The notes beneath the pieces are model-generated. The model had not been told where the DNA came from. It ran no database searches and saw nothing but the letters and a program-made list of their open reading frames with translations. Below, in pieces: positions 9,584 through 18,208 of a DNA stretch of 64,000 bases. The stretch comes from an uncultured Pelagibacteraceae bacterium (GTDB taxonomy: Bacteria > Pseudomonadota > Alphaproteobacteria > Pelagibacterales > Pelagibacteraceae), in contig CACOQN010000001.1 in assembly GCA_902629285.1 (NCBI GenBank), positions 1-64,000 of the forward strand, given 5' to 3'. Position numbers and translations under genes: made by a program. Every line of letters starts with the position of its first letter. Within the stretch, counting starts at the first letter, position 1.

Positions 9584-10230
9584 TCAAAACTATTAAAGCC
9601 TCAAAATCAGAAAAAATTTTATTTATATTTTTAATTTGTCTTTCGATTTTTGCTTTTACATCTTTTTTTTTATTAAAAAAAAAATGTCTATTTGTAGAAA
9701 AAAATAATTTAAGTAAACTTAATTTTAATAAGCCAAGCAATATTGCGGTAATGAATGTTGAGTGTGGAAATGTAATAATTCAACTTTATCCAGATATTTC
9801 ACCTAAAGCGGTGGAAAGATTTAAAATTTTAATTGAACAAAAAATGTACGATGGTTCTGCTTTTTATAAAGTTTCAGAAAATACTTTTGTACAAGCTGGA
9901 GATATTGAGTATGGAAATATAAATAATTTAGATTATTCCAAAATTGGTAGCGGAAAGTCTGGACTGGGATTGTTAAAATCAGAACTTAACAAAGATTTTA
10001 AATTTACAAAGGGAAGTGTTGGTTTTGCTAGAGAAACAGAATTTGATACAGAAGATAGTGAATTCTTTATTACATTAAAAGAAATTCCAATTTATCAAGG
10101 TGAATATACTCCAATTGGCAAAGTAGTTTATGGTTTAGATATATTAAGTAAAATTAAAACAGGTAATAAAGCAATTTATGTTTTAAGACCTGATTATATT
10201 AAAACCTTTAGAATGTTTAATTCTAATTAA
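9580..10230 (+). CDS. membrane-anchored cyclophilin-type peptidyl-prolyl isomerase
   Basis: A 216-residue protein with a short cytoplasmic N-terminus, one membrane segment (about 14-34) and a periplasmic cyclophilin domain from about 55. Cyclophilin features are GNVIIQLYPDISPKAVERF, FYKV in place of the usual FHRV, the GSGKSG loop and SEFFITL, GKVVYGLDI. The catalytic-arginine position of FHRV is changed to K-V, so activity may be low. It overlaps the metallopeptidase gene by 4 nt and runs 8 nt into the convergent FadN-like gene. Expected to assist folding of exported proteins. Confidence 0.85.
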   Translation: MIKTIKASKSEKILFIFLICLSIFAFTSFFLLKKKCLFVEKNNLSKLNFNKPSNIAVMNVECGNVIIQLYPDISPKAVERFKILIEQKMYDGSAFYKVSENTFVQAGDIEYGNINNLDYSKIGSGKSGLGLLKSELNKDFKFTKGSVGFARETEFDTEDSEFFITLKEIPIYQGEYTPIGKVVYGLDILSKIKTGNKAIYVLRPDYIKTFRMFNSN

Positions 10231-12445
10231 CTAAAGGTTTACCTGTCGATAATGTATGTTTAATTCTTTCTTGAGTTTGTTTTGTTTCTATTAATCTCAT
10301 AAAAGAATCTAGTTCTAGTTTATACAGATCATCCTCTGACAATACTTTTTCAATAGTAGTGTCTCCACCACTTAAAACGTTTGCAAGCTCAGTTCCAACA
10401 TGCATCCCATGATCTAAGATTACTTTTTCGTTGTATAATTTCTCTAAAACCTTAATCATTTTATCTTTCAACGGCTTTCCAGAAAGCTTAAATTTACACT
10501 CTTCTGGAGGAACAAAATCAGTGTTTTGATTAATTAAATTTTTTGCTTCCTCAAAAAGGCTATTTCTGTTCATTATTTTTTTATCTTCTGGTCTTAAATA
10601 CTTTAATGGCTCAGCTTCGATTGGAGATGTGGCTGTTTTAGCATAACCAATGATATCAAAAACTTTTAGTGGCGCATAATCTGGATCTGATTTTGCCTCA
10701 TCTGTTTGTGACCATCTCCATAACATTTCTTTACACCCACCGCCTGCTGGAACTAAACCAACAATAGTTTCAACTAATCCAATAACTAAATTTGTATGTG
10801 AAGCAACAAAATTACTTTGAACCAAAACTTCAAATCCTCCTCCAAGAGTAAGTCCAGATGGAGCTGATACAACTGGATATTTTGAGTATTTTAATGTTTT
10901 ACAGGTATCTTGAAAATATTTTATAAATTTTTCAATCGATTTAAAATCATTTTTGTCAGCAAAATTCATAGTATAACTTAAATTCACACCCGCTGAAAAT
11001 TGCATACTTTCATTAATTACAATTAAAGGTTTGTCAGTTGCTTTTTTTAGTGCATCCATTGAGTCATAATCTAATGCGCAAGCCTTAGTCGTAAACTCAA
11101 CAATGTTAAAATCTTTAAATCGATAAATTTCAGCAGAATTATTTTTATCTAGTTTAATTGCTGAATGTCTTACTTTTCCTAAAGTTTGTATATTTGTATA
11201 TAGTTGTCTTTCGCCATAAAAATTTTCATCTTTTGTTTTGGATAAATTTTCTAAAAATTTATTATTTTCAAATCCATCAATTCTTTCAAAGAAATTTTTA
11301 ACTCCTATCGATCTCAACATTTCAAAAGGACCCATTGCCCAATTAAAACCAAGTCTCATAGCTTCATCAATATCATTGAACTTATCAGTAATTCCTGGAA
11401 CAAGTGAAGATGCATATTTAATTATTTTTGAAATTACAATCCAAGCATATTCACCAAACTTATCTTTTCGATTTATTAAATTATTTATGTCGACAGTTTC
11501 AATTCCTAAATCAATTTTTTTTGTTGCCGAATACTCTCCTGTTTCTAAATTTATCGCTTCTAAAACTTTTTGATCTCCACTTTTATTCATTCTATAAAAG
11601 CCGCCTTTTCCTTTACGCCCTATATAACCTGTCTCAATTAATTTTTTGACTAATGGAATTTCTTTTGCAACAATTTGAAATTCATCTTTTTCTGAAAGTT
11701 CTTTGATAAAGCTTTTTAATACATCGGCCATTAAGTCAATTCCAATTAGATCGTATAATCCAAATACTCCTGTTTTGGGTATTCCCATTGGTCTACCAAA
11801 AACTGCATCAGCTTCTTCTATTGAAAGTTTCATTTTGAATGCTTCTGTCATAGCAACTTGCATTGCAAAAACACCAATTCTATTACCTAGAAAACCTGGG
11901 GTATCGTTGCAAACTATTGCTCCCTTACCAAGCTCTACTTCACAAAATTTCTTTAAAGAATTGATTTTATTTAAATCGTTATTTTCGTTTTTAACAATTT
12001 CTAGCAATCCCATGTATCTAACTGGATTAAAAAAGTGAGTGATACAAAAGTCTTTTTTTTCTTCATCATTTAATTTTTCTGATAGAACTTTAATTGGAAT
12101 TGATGATGTATTTGATGAAACTATTGCACCTTTTTTTCTATTCTTAAATATCTTCTCATAAATATTGTGTTTAATATCAATTCTTTCTACTACTGCCTCT
12201 ACGATCCAATCTGCATCTTTTACTACGTCAAAATTTTCATCAATATTCCCAACATTTATATTATTAATTTTACTTTTATCTATTAGCAAAGGAGGTCTAG
12301 ATTTATGAATTCTTTCTCTAGCTTTTTCGCTAATTTCAGTTGTCAAATCTAGAAGAGTAACTGGTACATCCGCATTACATAAATGGGCTGCTATTCCACT
12401 TCCCATTGTTCCAGAACCAATAACTACAACTTTTTTAATTTCCAT
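10223..12445 (-). CDS. 3-hydroxyacyl-CoA dehydrogenase / enoyl-CoA hydratase fusion (FadN-like)
   Basis: A 740-residue bifunctional beta-oxidation enzyme. The N-terminal half is an NAD-binding 3-hydroxyacyl-CoA dehydrogenase (VVVIGSGTMGSGIAAHL at 7-23, then a THFFNPVRYM catalytic-histidine motif). The C-terminal half is a crotonase domain (VSAPSGLTLGGGFEV and GLVETIVGLVPAGGG). This order, dehydrogenase first, is that of FadN/YusL-type proteins and the reverse of FadB/FadJ. It is last in the transcription direction of the block running from 18954 down. No acyl-CoA dehydrogenase or thiolase is adjacent. Both crotonase glutamates appear to be present. Confidence 0.9.
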   Translation of the reverse strand: MEIKKVVVIGSGTMGSGIAAHLCNADVPVTLLDLTTEISEKARERIHKSRPPLLIDKSKINNINVGNIDENFDVVKDADWIVEAVVERIDIKHNIYEKIFKNRKKGAIVSSNTSSIPIKVLSEKLNDEEKKDFCITHFFNPVRYMGLLEIVKNENNDLNKINSLKKFCEVELGKGAIVCNDTPGFLGNRIGVFAMQVAMTEAFKMKLSIEEADAVFGRPMGIPKTGVFGLYDLIGIDLMADVLKSFIKELSEKDEFQIVAKEIPLVKKLIETGYIGRKGKGGFYRMNKSGDQKVLEAINLETGEYSATKKIDLGIETVDINNLINRKDKFGEYAWIVISKIIKYASSLVPGITDKFNDIDEAMRLGFNWAMGPFEMLRSIGVKNFFERIDGFENNKFLENLSKTKDENFYGERQLYTNIQTLGKVRHSAIKLDKNNSAEIYRFKDFNIVEFTTKACALDYDSMDALKKATDKPLIVINESMQFSAGVNLSYTMNFADKNDFKSIEKFIKYFQDTCKTLKYSKYPVVSAPSGLTLGGGFEVLVQSNFVASHTNLVIGLVETIVGLVPAGGGCKEMLWRWSQTDEAKSDPDYAPLKVFDIIGYAKTATSPIEAEPLKYLRPEDKKIMNRNSLFEEAKNLINQNTDFVPPEECKFKLSGKPLKDKMIKVLEKLYNEKVILDHGMHVGTELANVLSGGDTTIEKVLSEDDLYKLELDSFMRLIETKQTQERIKHTLSTGKPLVN

Positions 12446-12481
12446 AAAACCTTCTATATATGAATAAATTATTTGGGTAAA

Positions 12482-13336
12482 TTATCTATTTATTCCTCTT
12501 AATCTCTCAGATCTTCTTCTCAATAATTCAGCTGATACAAGTATTAAGGTTGATAAGAGAATTAAACAGGTAGCAACCGCAAGAATTGTAGGGCTCAATT
12601 GTTCCCTCAAACCTGTCCACATTTGTATTGGAATAGTCGTATTTTCTAAACCTGCCAGAAATAGCACCACCACAACTTCATCAAAAGATGTTACAAAAGC
12701 AAATAATCCTCCAGAAATTACTCCAGGTAAAATTAGAGGAAGAGTTATTTTCATAAATGTATTTACTGGGTTACTTCCTAAACTTGCAGCAGCTCTTGTT
12801 ACACTATGATCAAAACCTGAAAGTGTGGCTGTTACAGTAATTACAACAAATGGTGTTCCTAAAATTATATGTGCTAATACTATTCCTGTATGTGTTGCAG
12901 CTAAACCAGCTTTTGCCATAAAAAAGAAAATAGCAACACCTGATATAATTAATGGAACAATCATTGGAGATATTAAAGTTGCCATAATCAAACCTTTATA
13001 AGGCATGTGTCTGCTACTGAGACCTAGTGCAGCTAAAGTACCTAAAATAATTGATCCAATTGTAGCAAAAATTGCAATTATAAAACTATTTTTTGCAGCT
13101 AATCCCCAAGGATTTTTAGTTCCATAAACCATATCTTTATACCATCTCAAAGAAAATGCATCAGGATCAAGATTTTTCATTCCTTCTGAAAAAACTAAAA
13201 ATTCTTCAGCGTTAAATGATAATGGAAATATTACAAAAAGTGGTGCAATTAAAAAGAAAAAAACAAAAGTACAAATAGCAATATAAATATAATGCCAAAT
13301 TCTATATCTAGTTTCTGTATAACTTGGTAGCGCCAT
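12482..13336 (-). CDS. ABC transporter inner-membrane permease (PotC-like)
   Basis: A 284-residue permease with six membrane segments and the EAA coupling loop (RAAASLGSNPVNTFMKITLPLI, about 180-201) that contacts the ATPase. It belongs to the spermidine/putrescine/Fe3+ class of binding-protein-dependent permeases. It starts 1 nt after the PotB-like gene, with binding protein and ATPase further upstream in the same direction, completing a PotABCD-type importer. The neighbouring DoeA/EutA-like enzymes suggest the cargo may not be a polyamine. Confidence 0.9.
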   Translation of the reverse strand: MALPSYTETRYRIWHYIYIAICTFVFFFLIAPLFVIFPLSFNAEEFLVFSEGMKNLDPDAFSLRWYKDMVYGTKNPWGLAAKNSFIIAIFATIGSIILGTLAALGLSSRHMPYKGLIMATLISPMIVPLIISGVAIFFFMAKAGLAATHTGIVLAHIILGTPFVVITVTATLSGFDHSVTRAAASLGSNPVNTFMKITLPLILPGVISGGLFAFVTSFDEVVVVLFLAGLENTTIPIQMWTGLREQLSPTILAVATCLILLSTLILVSAELLRRRSERLRGINR

Positions 13337-13337
13337 A

Positions 13338-14603
13338 TTATCCTAATTTAATATTATCAACTCCAACTAATTTATTATAAATCCAATAAATAACTAAAAC
13401 TCCAGTCAACAACATTAATCCCATAGCTGATGCAAAACTCCAATCTAGAGTAGTCTTCATATGAAACGCAATTTGATTACTTATTAATGTTCCTGAGGCA
13501 CCTCCAACTAATGCTGGTGTTATGTAATATCCAATTGCTAAAATGAAAACTAATAAACATCCAGCACCAATACCTGGTATTGTTAAAGGAAAGTAAACTT
13601 TCCAAAAAGCCACGAAAGGTGTTCCCCCTAAAGATTTACCAGCTCTCATTAAGCTTGGTGATATGGTTTTCATAACGCTATAGAGTGGAAGAACCATAAA
13701 TGGCAATAATATCTGTGTCATTGCAACATAAGTTCCTACTTTATTATACATCATCTCTGGTCTATTATCGTCAGCAACTAAACCAATCATTACAAAGAAG
13801 TCGTTTACTATTCCCTGCTGCTGCAACAAAATCATCCAACTAGCTGTCCTAACAAGTAAAGAAGTCCAGAAAGGAAGTAATACACAGATCATCAATAAGT
13901 TGCTGTATTTCATTGGGAGTGTTGCCAACAAATGAGCTATTGGATATCCCATAAAGAAGCAAAAAAGTGTTACAAAAAATGCAATTTCTAACGTTCTAAG
14001 CCATAAAATTCTGTGAATTCTTCTATCTTCATCTACTTGAGCAATACTTCCATCTGCAGCTAAATACATATCCACCCCCTTTAGATATTTTGCAGCTGTA
14101 TAGGGAGGTGCAGTTCTTTTAATTGCTTGCCAAAATTCTACATTTCTCCATCTTTTATGAATTTTATTGATTTGCTCTTTTAAACTTGCGCTTTCATCAA
14201 TTTTTTTTCTTTTTATCTGTCTAAAAAGTTTTTTAGTAATCGTATTAAAACCATTTTTTTCTTTATTTAATCTTTGTCCTAATTTTCCATGCTGTTGATT
14301 TTCAACAAGTAATTTATAATCTTCGTAAAATGCTCGATATACTTCCTCTGAAGGTAATTCTTCTAAATTTTCCCATTTCTCCATAGCTTTAAATGTTTTT
14401 GGAAGCATATTTGTTACCATTCTGTCATCTACACTTCTCATAAACATTTCACCAATTGGAAAAATATAAGTAATTATAAGAAATAATAGTAATGGAGCTA
14501 CTAGAAGAAACGCTCTAATTTTGTTTTTTTTTTCTGCTTTTTTTAAACTGACCTCTAAGGGTATTCCGTCAGTTGTTAATATTTGTTTTGTTTCAGAGCT
14601 CAT
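13338..14603 (-). CDS. ABC transporter permease (PotB-like) with large insertion
   Basis: A 421-residue permease, well over the usual size of about 285. After a first membrane segment (about 30-52) there is a charged insertion of some 130 residues (about 58-190, Lys/Glu-rich), then the other membrane segments and the EAA loop (GKSLGGTPFVAFWKVYFPL). The insertion should lie on the periplasmic side after TM1. The ATG is preceded directly by the U-tract of the potD terminator, and no Shine-Dalgarno sequence is visible. It is coupled to the PotC-like gene. Confidence 0.88.
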   Translation of the reverse strand: MSSETKQILTTDGIPLEVSLKKAEKKNKIRAFLLVAPLLLFLIITYIFPIGEMFMRSVDDRMVTNMLPKTFKAMEKWENLEELPSEEVYRAFYEDYKLLVENQQHGKLGQRLNKEKNGFNTITKKLFRQIKRKKIDESASLKEQINKIHKRWRNVEFWQAIKRTAPPYTAAKYLKGVDMYLAADGSIAQVDEDRRIHRILWLRTLEIAFFVTLFCFFMGYPIAHLLATLPMKYSNLLMICVLLPFWTSLLVRTASWMILLQQQGIVNDFFVMIGLVADDNRPEMMYNKVGTYVAMTQILLPFMVLPLYSVMKTISPSLMRAGKSLGGTPFVAFWKVYFPLTIPGIGAGCLLVFILAIGYYITPALVGGASGTLISNQIAFHMKTTLDWSFASAMGLMLLTGVLVIYWIYNKLVGVDNIKLG

Positions 14604-14636
14604 AAAAAAATAGGGCGGTTAAATATAACCGCCCTA
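14604..14636 (-). terminator. intrinsic terminator/attenuator between binding protein and permease genes
   Basis: A perfect 10-bp stem (TAGGGCGGTT / AACCGCCCTA, 14611-14636, 6-nt loop) is followed on the minus strand by seven U residues that end exactly at the PotB start codon (14603). It should end most transcripts after the binding-protein gene and let only a fraction read into the permeases. Confidence 0.88.
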
Positions 14637-14671
14637 AATATATTATATAAATTCAGTGTTTAAAACTGAAA

Positions 14672-15790
14672 TTATAGACCTGCTTTCATTGCTTCCCACT
14701 TCTCACTGATCTCAGTATTGTTATCAGCCCAGAAGAAAGGGTCTACTAAGAAATAGTTCTTAGTGTTTGCAGGAGCTGTTGGCATTTGCGGCATCATTTC
14801 TGTTTTGCCATCTTTGTACCAAGGCTCACCAGCAGTAATTACATTAAGAGATGATTTTCTGTATGGAGCATATGCAATGTACTTTGCGCTACCAGCTAAC
14901 ATTTCTGTGTTAGTCATCATAGCTAAAGCTTTTTTAGCATTTGCTTCATCTGGTCCACCTTTAACAAGAACGAAATATTCATAGTCAAGACCTTGTCCAT
15001 CCCATACTTGTTTGATTGGAGCATTTTCACCTACTTCTGCATTAAAGAATCTTCCATTCCAACCAGTTGCCATTACAACTTCACCAGCAACTAATAATTC
15101 AGGCGGTTGAGCACCTGCAGACCAGAATACACATCCACCATTAGGATCTTGGCAAAGAGCTTTAATTTTATTCATTGCTCTATCGATTCCACCGTCTTCT
15201 AAAAGTTTTCTGTAAACTCTTGAACCACCATCACCTAACTTAACTCCGTCAGCTGCTAAAGCGATTTCTAAGTTCGTTAGAGCACTTTTATAAATAGCTC
15301 TTTTTCCTGGGAATTTTTTAGTGTTAAAGAAATCTTTAATTGATTTTGGCTCTTTACCACCAAATGCTCTTGTATCAAAAGCATAGTTCCAAGAGTATAA
15401 GATATTACCTACAGCACATTCACTTGGCATTGGTGCAAAGAAATCTTCACTTGCTTTAGTTCCATCTGGTGCTGCTGGGAAGTCTTTGTCAAAATCAAAT
15501 TTAACAAATAAACCTTCATCACACCCGTTAATAGTATCGAATGCAAATACGTCTATGATATCCCAAGTTATAGCACCCGCTTCTTTTTGTGCTTTAATTT
15601 CTGATAAACCACCAGAATAATCAACCCAGTTGATATCTATTCCTAGTTTTTTAGCAGTTGGATCACCATACCCTAGCTTTTGAGACTCTGTATAAGCTCC
15701 ACCCCATGATGCCACTGTAACAGCAAAGGCTGAAGATGTAAGAGATACAACAAAAGAAAGAGCTAGTAATAATTTACTTATTTTTCTCAT
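14672..15790 (-). CDS. periplasmic substrate-binding protein (PotD/PotF-like)
   Basis: A 372-residue class-D binding protein with a signal peptide (cleavage near AFA|VTV, residue 23). It has the polyamine-type opening VASWGGAYTESQK and a WSAGAQPPELLVAGEV hinge region. The family binds spermidine, putrescine and other cationic or zwitterionic amines. The start is set by a good ribosome site (GGAGG) 5-6 nt upstream. The gene is bracketed by its own 117-nt leader region and a strong terminator, so it is expected to be the most abundant product of this cluster. Confidence 0.92.
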   Translation of the reverse strand: MRKISKLLLALSFVVSLTSSAFAVTVASWGGAYTESQKLGYGDPTAKKLGIDINWVDYSGGLSEIKAQKEAGAITWDIIDVFAFDTINGCDEGLFVKFDFDKDFPAAPDGTKASEDFFAPMPSECAVGNILYSWNYAFDTRAFGGKEPKSIKDFFNTKKFPGKRAIYKSALTNLEIALAADGVKLGDGGSRVYRKLLEDGGIDRAMNKIKALCQDPNGGCVFWSAGAQPPELLVAGEVVMATGWNGRFFNAEVGENAPIKQVWDGQGLDYEYFVLVKGGPDEANAKKALAMMTNTEMLAGSAKYIAYAPYRKSSLNVITAGEPWYKDGKTEMMPQMPTAPANTKNYFLVDPFFWADNNTEISEKWEAMKAGL

Positions 15791-15866
15791 TATTCCTCCG
15801 TTTAAACGTTGATATAAATTAATTTATATAAGTAAAAGTACAACAAATAGCTAAAGTGAAGTCAAC

Positions 15867-15884
15867 AGCTGATTTTGTCGTTGA
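15867..15884. other. 18-nt motif shared with the leader of the orphan livK gene
   Basis: AGCTGATTTTGTCGTTGA in the potA-potD gap matches 17 of 18 positions of the sequence at 48257-48274, upstream of another binding-protein gene. The two copies are in opposite orientation relative to their genes. It may be a regulatory site or chance. Confidence 0.25.
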
Positions 15885-15907
15885 TACGCTTAAGTTTTAA
15901 TTAAAAA

Positions 15908-16993
15908 TTATTTAGCGTCGAGTGCTCTTGCATCAGTGCTATTCCAACCAATATTTATATCTTGGCTAACTTTAAGCTCTAAATTAGATGTGCTGTTAGG
16001 TACTTTAAGAATAAATTCTGAACTACCTAAAAGATTAAGTCTTACTCTAGTATGATCGCCATGATAAATTACTTCCTCAATCTTTCCAGTAAACATATTA
16101 TCCATTTTATCAGCTGGATTTATTAATGCTCTTTCAGGTCTCAATGATACGGTTGTCTTTTCTCCTTTTGACTTAACTGTTATTGGGTTGGCTAGGATCT
16201 CTGAGTTTGCTAATTTAACTTTACATTTATCTTTATCGATATCCACAACTTCACCATTGAAAGTATTATTCTCACCTATGAACTCAGCGACAAAGGAGTT
16301 TACTGGCTTCTCATATAATTCTGCAGGATTTGAAAGCTGTTGAACTTTTCCATCATTAAATACGGCAATTCGGTTTGACATAGTTAATGCCTCACTTTGA
16401 TCATGAGTCACGTATACAACTGTTACACCGATGCTTTCGTGAATATGTTTAATTTCATATTGCATGCTCTCTCTTAAATTTTTATCTAGTGCTCCAAGGG
16501 GTTCATCCATTAAAACAACTGCAGGGTCAAATACTAGTGCTCTCGCAACTGCAACCCTTTGTTGCTGACCACCTGATAGCTGAGCTGGCATTCTGGTTTC
16601 AAAACCGTTAAGCGAAACCATCGATAATGCTTTATCAACTTTTTTATCTATTTCATCTTTTTCAACTTTTCTTACTCTTAATGGAAAAGCTAAGTTTTCA
16701 TAAACTGTCATATGTGGAAATAATGCATAATTTTGAAAAACCATACCAATGCCTCTCTTATGTGGAGGAATGTTAGAAATTATATTTCCATCTAATAGTA
16801 TTTCACCGTGAGTTGGCGTTTCAAAGCCAGCTAACATCATCAAACAAGTTGTTTTACCTGAACCAGACGGACCAAGCATTGTTATGAATTCGCCTTCTGC
16901 AATATCTAACTGTAAATCTTTAACAACAAGAACTTTGCCATCATAACTTTTGTCAACTTTATCAAACTTAACAAATTCCGGATTTTTACCCAT
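15908..16993 (-). CDS. ABC transporter ATP-binding protein (PotA-like)
   Basis: A 361-residue ATPase. It has Walker A GPSGSGKTT (about 42-50), Q-loop FQNYALFPH, signature LSGGQQQRVAVARAL, Walker B VVLMDEPLGALD and switch histidine VTHDQ. A C-terminal TOBE domain (about 280-350) is typical of the spermidine/putrescine and maltose classes. It powers the importer encoded immediately downstream (PotD, B, C). It starts 45 nt after the DoeA-like gene in the same direction, so enzymes and transporter probably share transcripts. Confidence 0.93.
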   Translation of the reverse strand: MGKNPEFVKFDKVDKSYDGKVLVVKDLQLDIAEGEFITMLGPSGSGKTTCLMMLAGFETPTHGEILLDGNIISNIPPHKRGIGMVFQNYALFPHMTVYENLAFPLRVRKVEKDEIDKKVDKALSMVSLNGFETRMPAQLSGGQQQRVAVARALVFDPAVVLMDEPLGALDKNLRESMQYEIKHIHESIGVTVVYVTHDQSEALTMSNRIAVFNDGKVQQLSNPAELYEKPVNSFVAEFIGENNTFNGEVVDIDKDKCKVKLANSEILANPITVKSKGEKTTVSLRPERALINPADKMDNMFTGKIEEVIYHGDHTRVRLNLLGSSEFILKVPNSTSNLELKVSQDINIGWNSTDARALDAK

Positions 16994-17038
16994 AAAGATG
17001 AATATAAAACATTTGTATAGATATAATTCAATAGTTAA

Positions 17039-18208
17039 TTAACTCTTTATATGAAGCTCTTTTGGAAAATTACAGAATAATTCTGATCCCTTCTCAGTAA
17101 CTCTTATTGCCTCAGATGCTTCAACACCCCAATCACCGAACTGCATCACTGCTATCATATGAAAACAAACATTGGGCTCAAGTACTGTCATATCTCCCTT
17201 ATAAATATTAAGAGTATGTTCACCCCAATCAGGAGGATAACCAATTCCTATCGAGTAACCTGTTCTAGATTTTTTTTCTATTCCGTATTTATCTAATATT
17301 TTCCAAAAAGCTTGGGCAACATCATTTGCTGTATTCCCAGGTTTAATTTGACTTATGCCCGAATTTAAAGCCTCAATTGTTTTGTTCATTGTATCAATCT
17401 TTAATTGATTGGGTTTTCCTAACAAAACCGTTCTCGCCATTGGAGCATGATATCTCTTATAAACCCCAGATAATTCAATAATTGTAGCCTCACCTTCTAC
17501 GAATTTATCTTGGGTCGCTGTTAAATGTGAAGCCGAAGTGCCTTTCCCTGTTGGAAGTAAAGTTGCAATACTAGAATATTCACCTCCAAATTCTTCTGTT
17601 CCATAGAATAAAGTTTTTTGAATTTCACCTACTGCATCGCACTGTCTTACTCCTGGTTTAATAACCTCCATTGCAGTTTTCATTCCTTTTTCAGAAATTT
17701 TTGCAGCAGATTTCATGAAACCTATTTCAGCATCTGATTTTACTAACCTTGCCCAATTAACTAGACGATCGCAATCTTTGATTTTCGCGTTAGGTAATCC
17801 CTGCTTTATTTTTTCATAACAATATGCGGTAAAGTAATGCGCATCCATTTCTAAGCCAATGCATAACTTGTCCCATTTTCTTTCTTTTATAATCTCTACC
17901 AAATTATCATAAGGATGTTTTGGCCATGTATGGATATAATTTTCGTCATAAACTAAAATATTCTCATCCTTTAAATAAGTTTTAATATATGCACCACCTG
18001 CATCTTGTGCCCTAACAAAACATAATGGTTCTTCCTCATTTACATGAACAATTGCACATTGAGCATAATAAAATGACCAAGCATCATAACCTGTCAGGTA
18101 ATTCATGTTGTTAGTATCATGTGAGATTAAAAGTTCGATGCCCTTTTTTTGCATCATTTTTTTTACTTTTTTTAATCTTTGCTGATATTCTGCTTTGGTA
18201 AATAACAT
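17039..18208 (-). CDS. ectoine hydrolase-like M24-family protein (DoeA/EutD-like)
   Basis: A 389-residue pita-bread-fold protein of the M24/creatinase superfamily. The N-terminal NYLTGYDAWSFYYAQ and RAQDAGGA segments resemble ectoine hydrolase DoeA (EutD). The usual metal-ligand aspartates are replaced (ELSGVYKRYHAPMART), as in the metal-independent creatinase/DoeA branch. DoeA opens the ectoine ring to N-acetyl-diaminobutyrate. The start shares its A with the stop of the EutA-like gene (TAATG), and EutA is a known partner in ectoine utilisation. The EutB/EutC, DoeB and DoeC/D partners are not in the window, so another cyclic or amide substrate remains possible. Confidence 0.75.
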   Translation of the reverse strand: MLFTKAEYQQRLKKVKKMMQKKGIELLISHDTNNMNYLTGYDAWSFYYAQCAIVHVNEEEPLCFVRAQDAGGAYIKTYLKDENILVYDENYIHTWPKHPYDNLVEIIKERKWDKLCIGLEMDAHYFTAYCYEKIKQGLPNAKIKDCDRLVNWARLVKSDAEIGFMKSAAKISEKGMKTAMEVIKPGVRQCDAVGEIQKTLFYGTEEFGGEYSSIATLLPTGKGTSASHLTATQDKFVEGEATIIELSGVYKRYHAPMARTVLLGKPNQLKIDTMNKTIEALNSGISQIKPGNTANDVAQAFWKILDKYGIEKKSRTGYSIGIGYPPDWGEHTLNIYKGDMTVLEPNVCFHMIAVMQFGDWGVEASEAIRVTEKGSELFCNFPKELHIKS

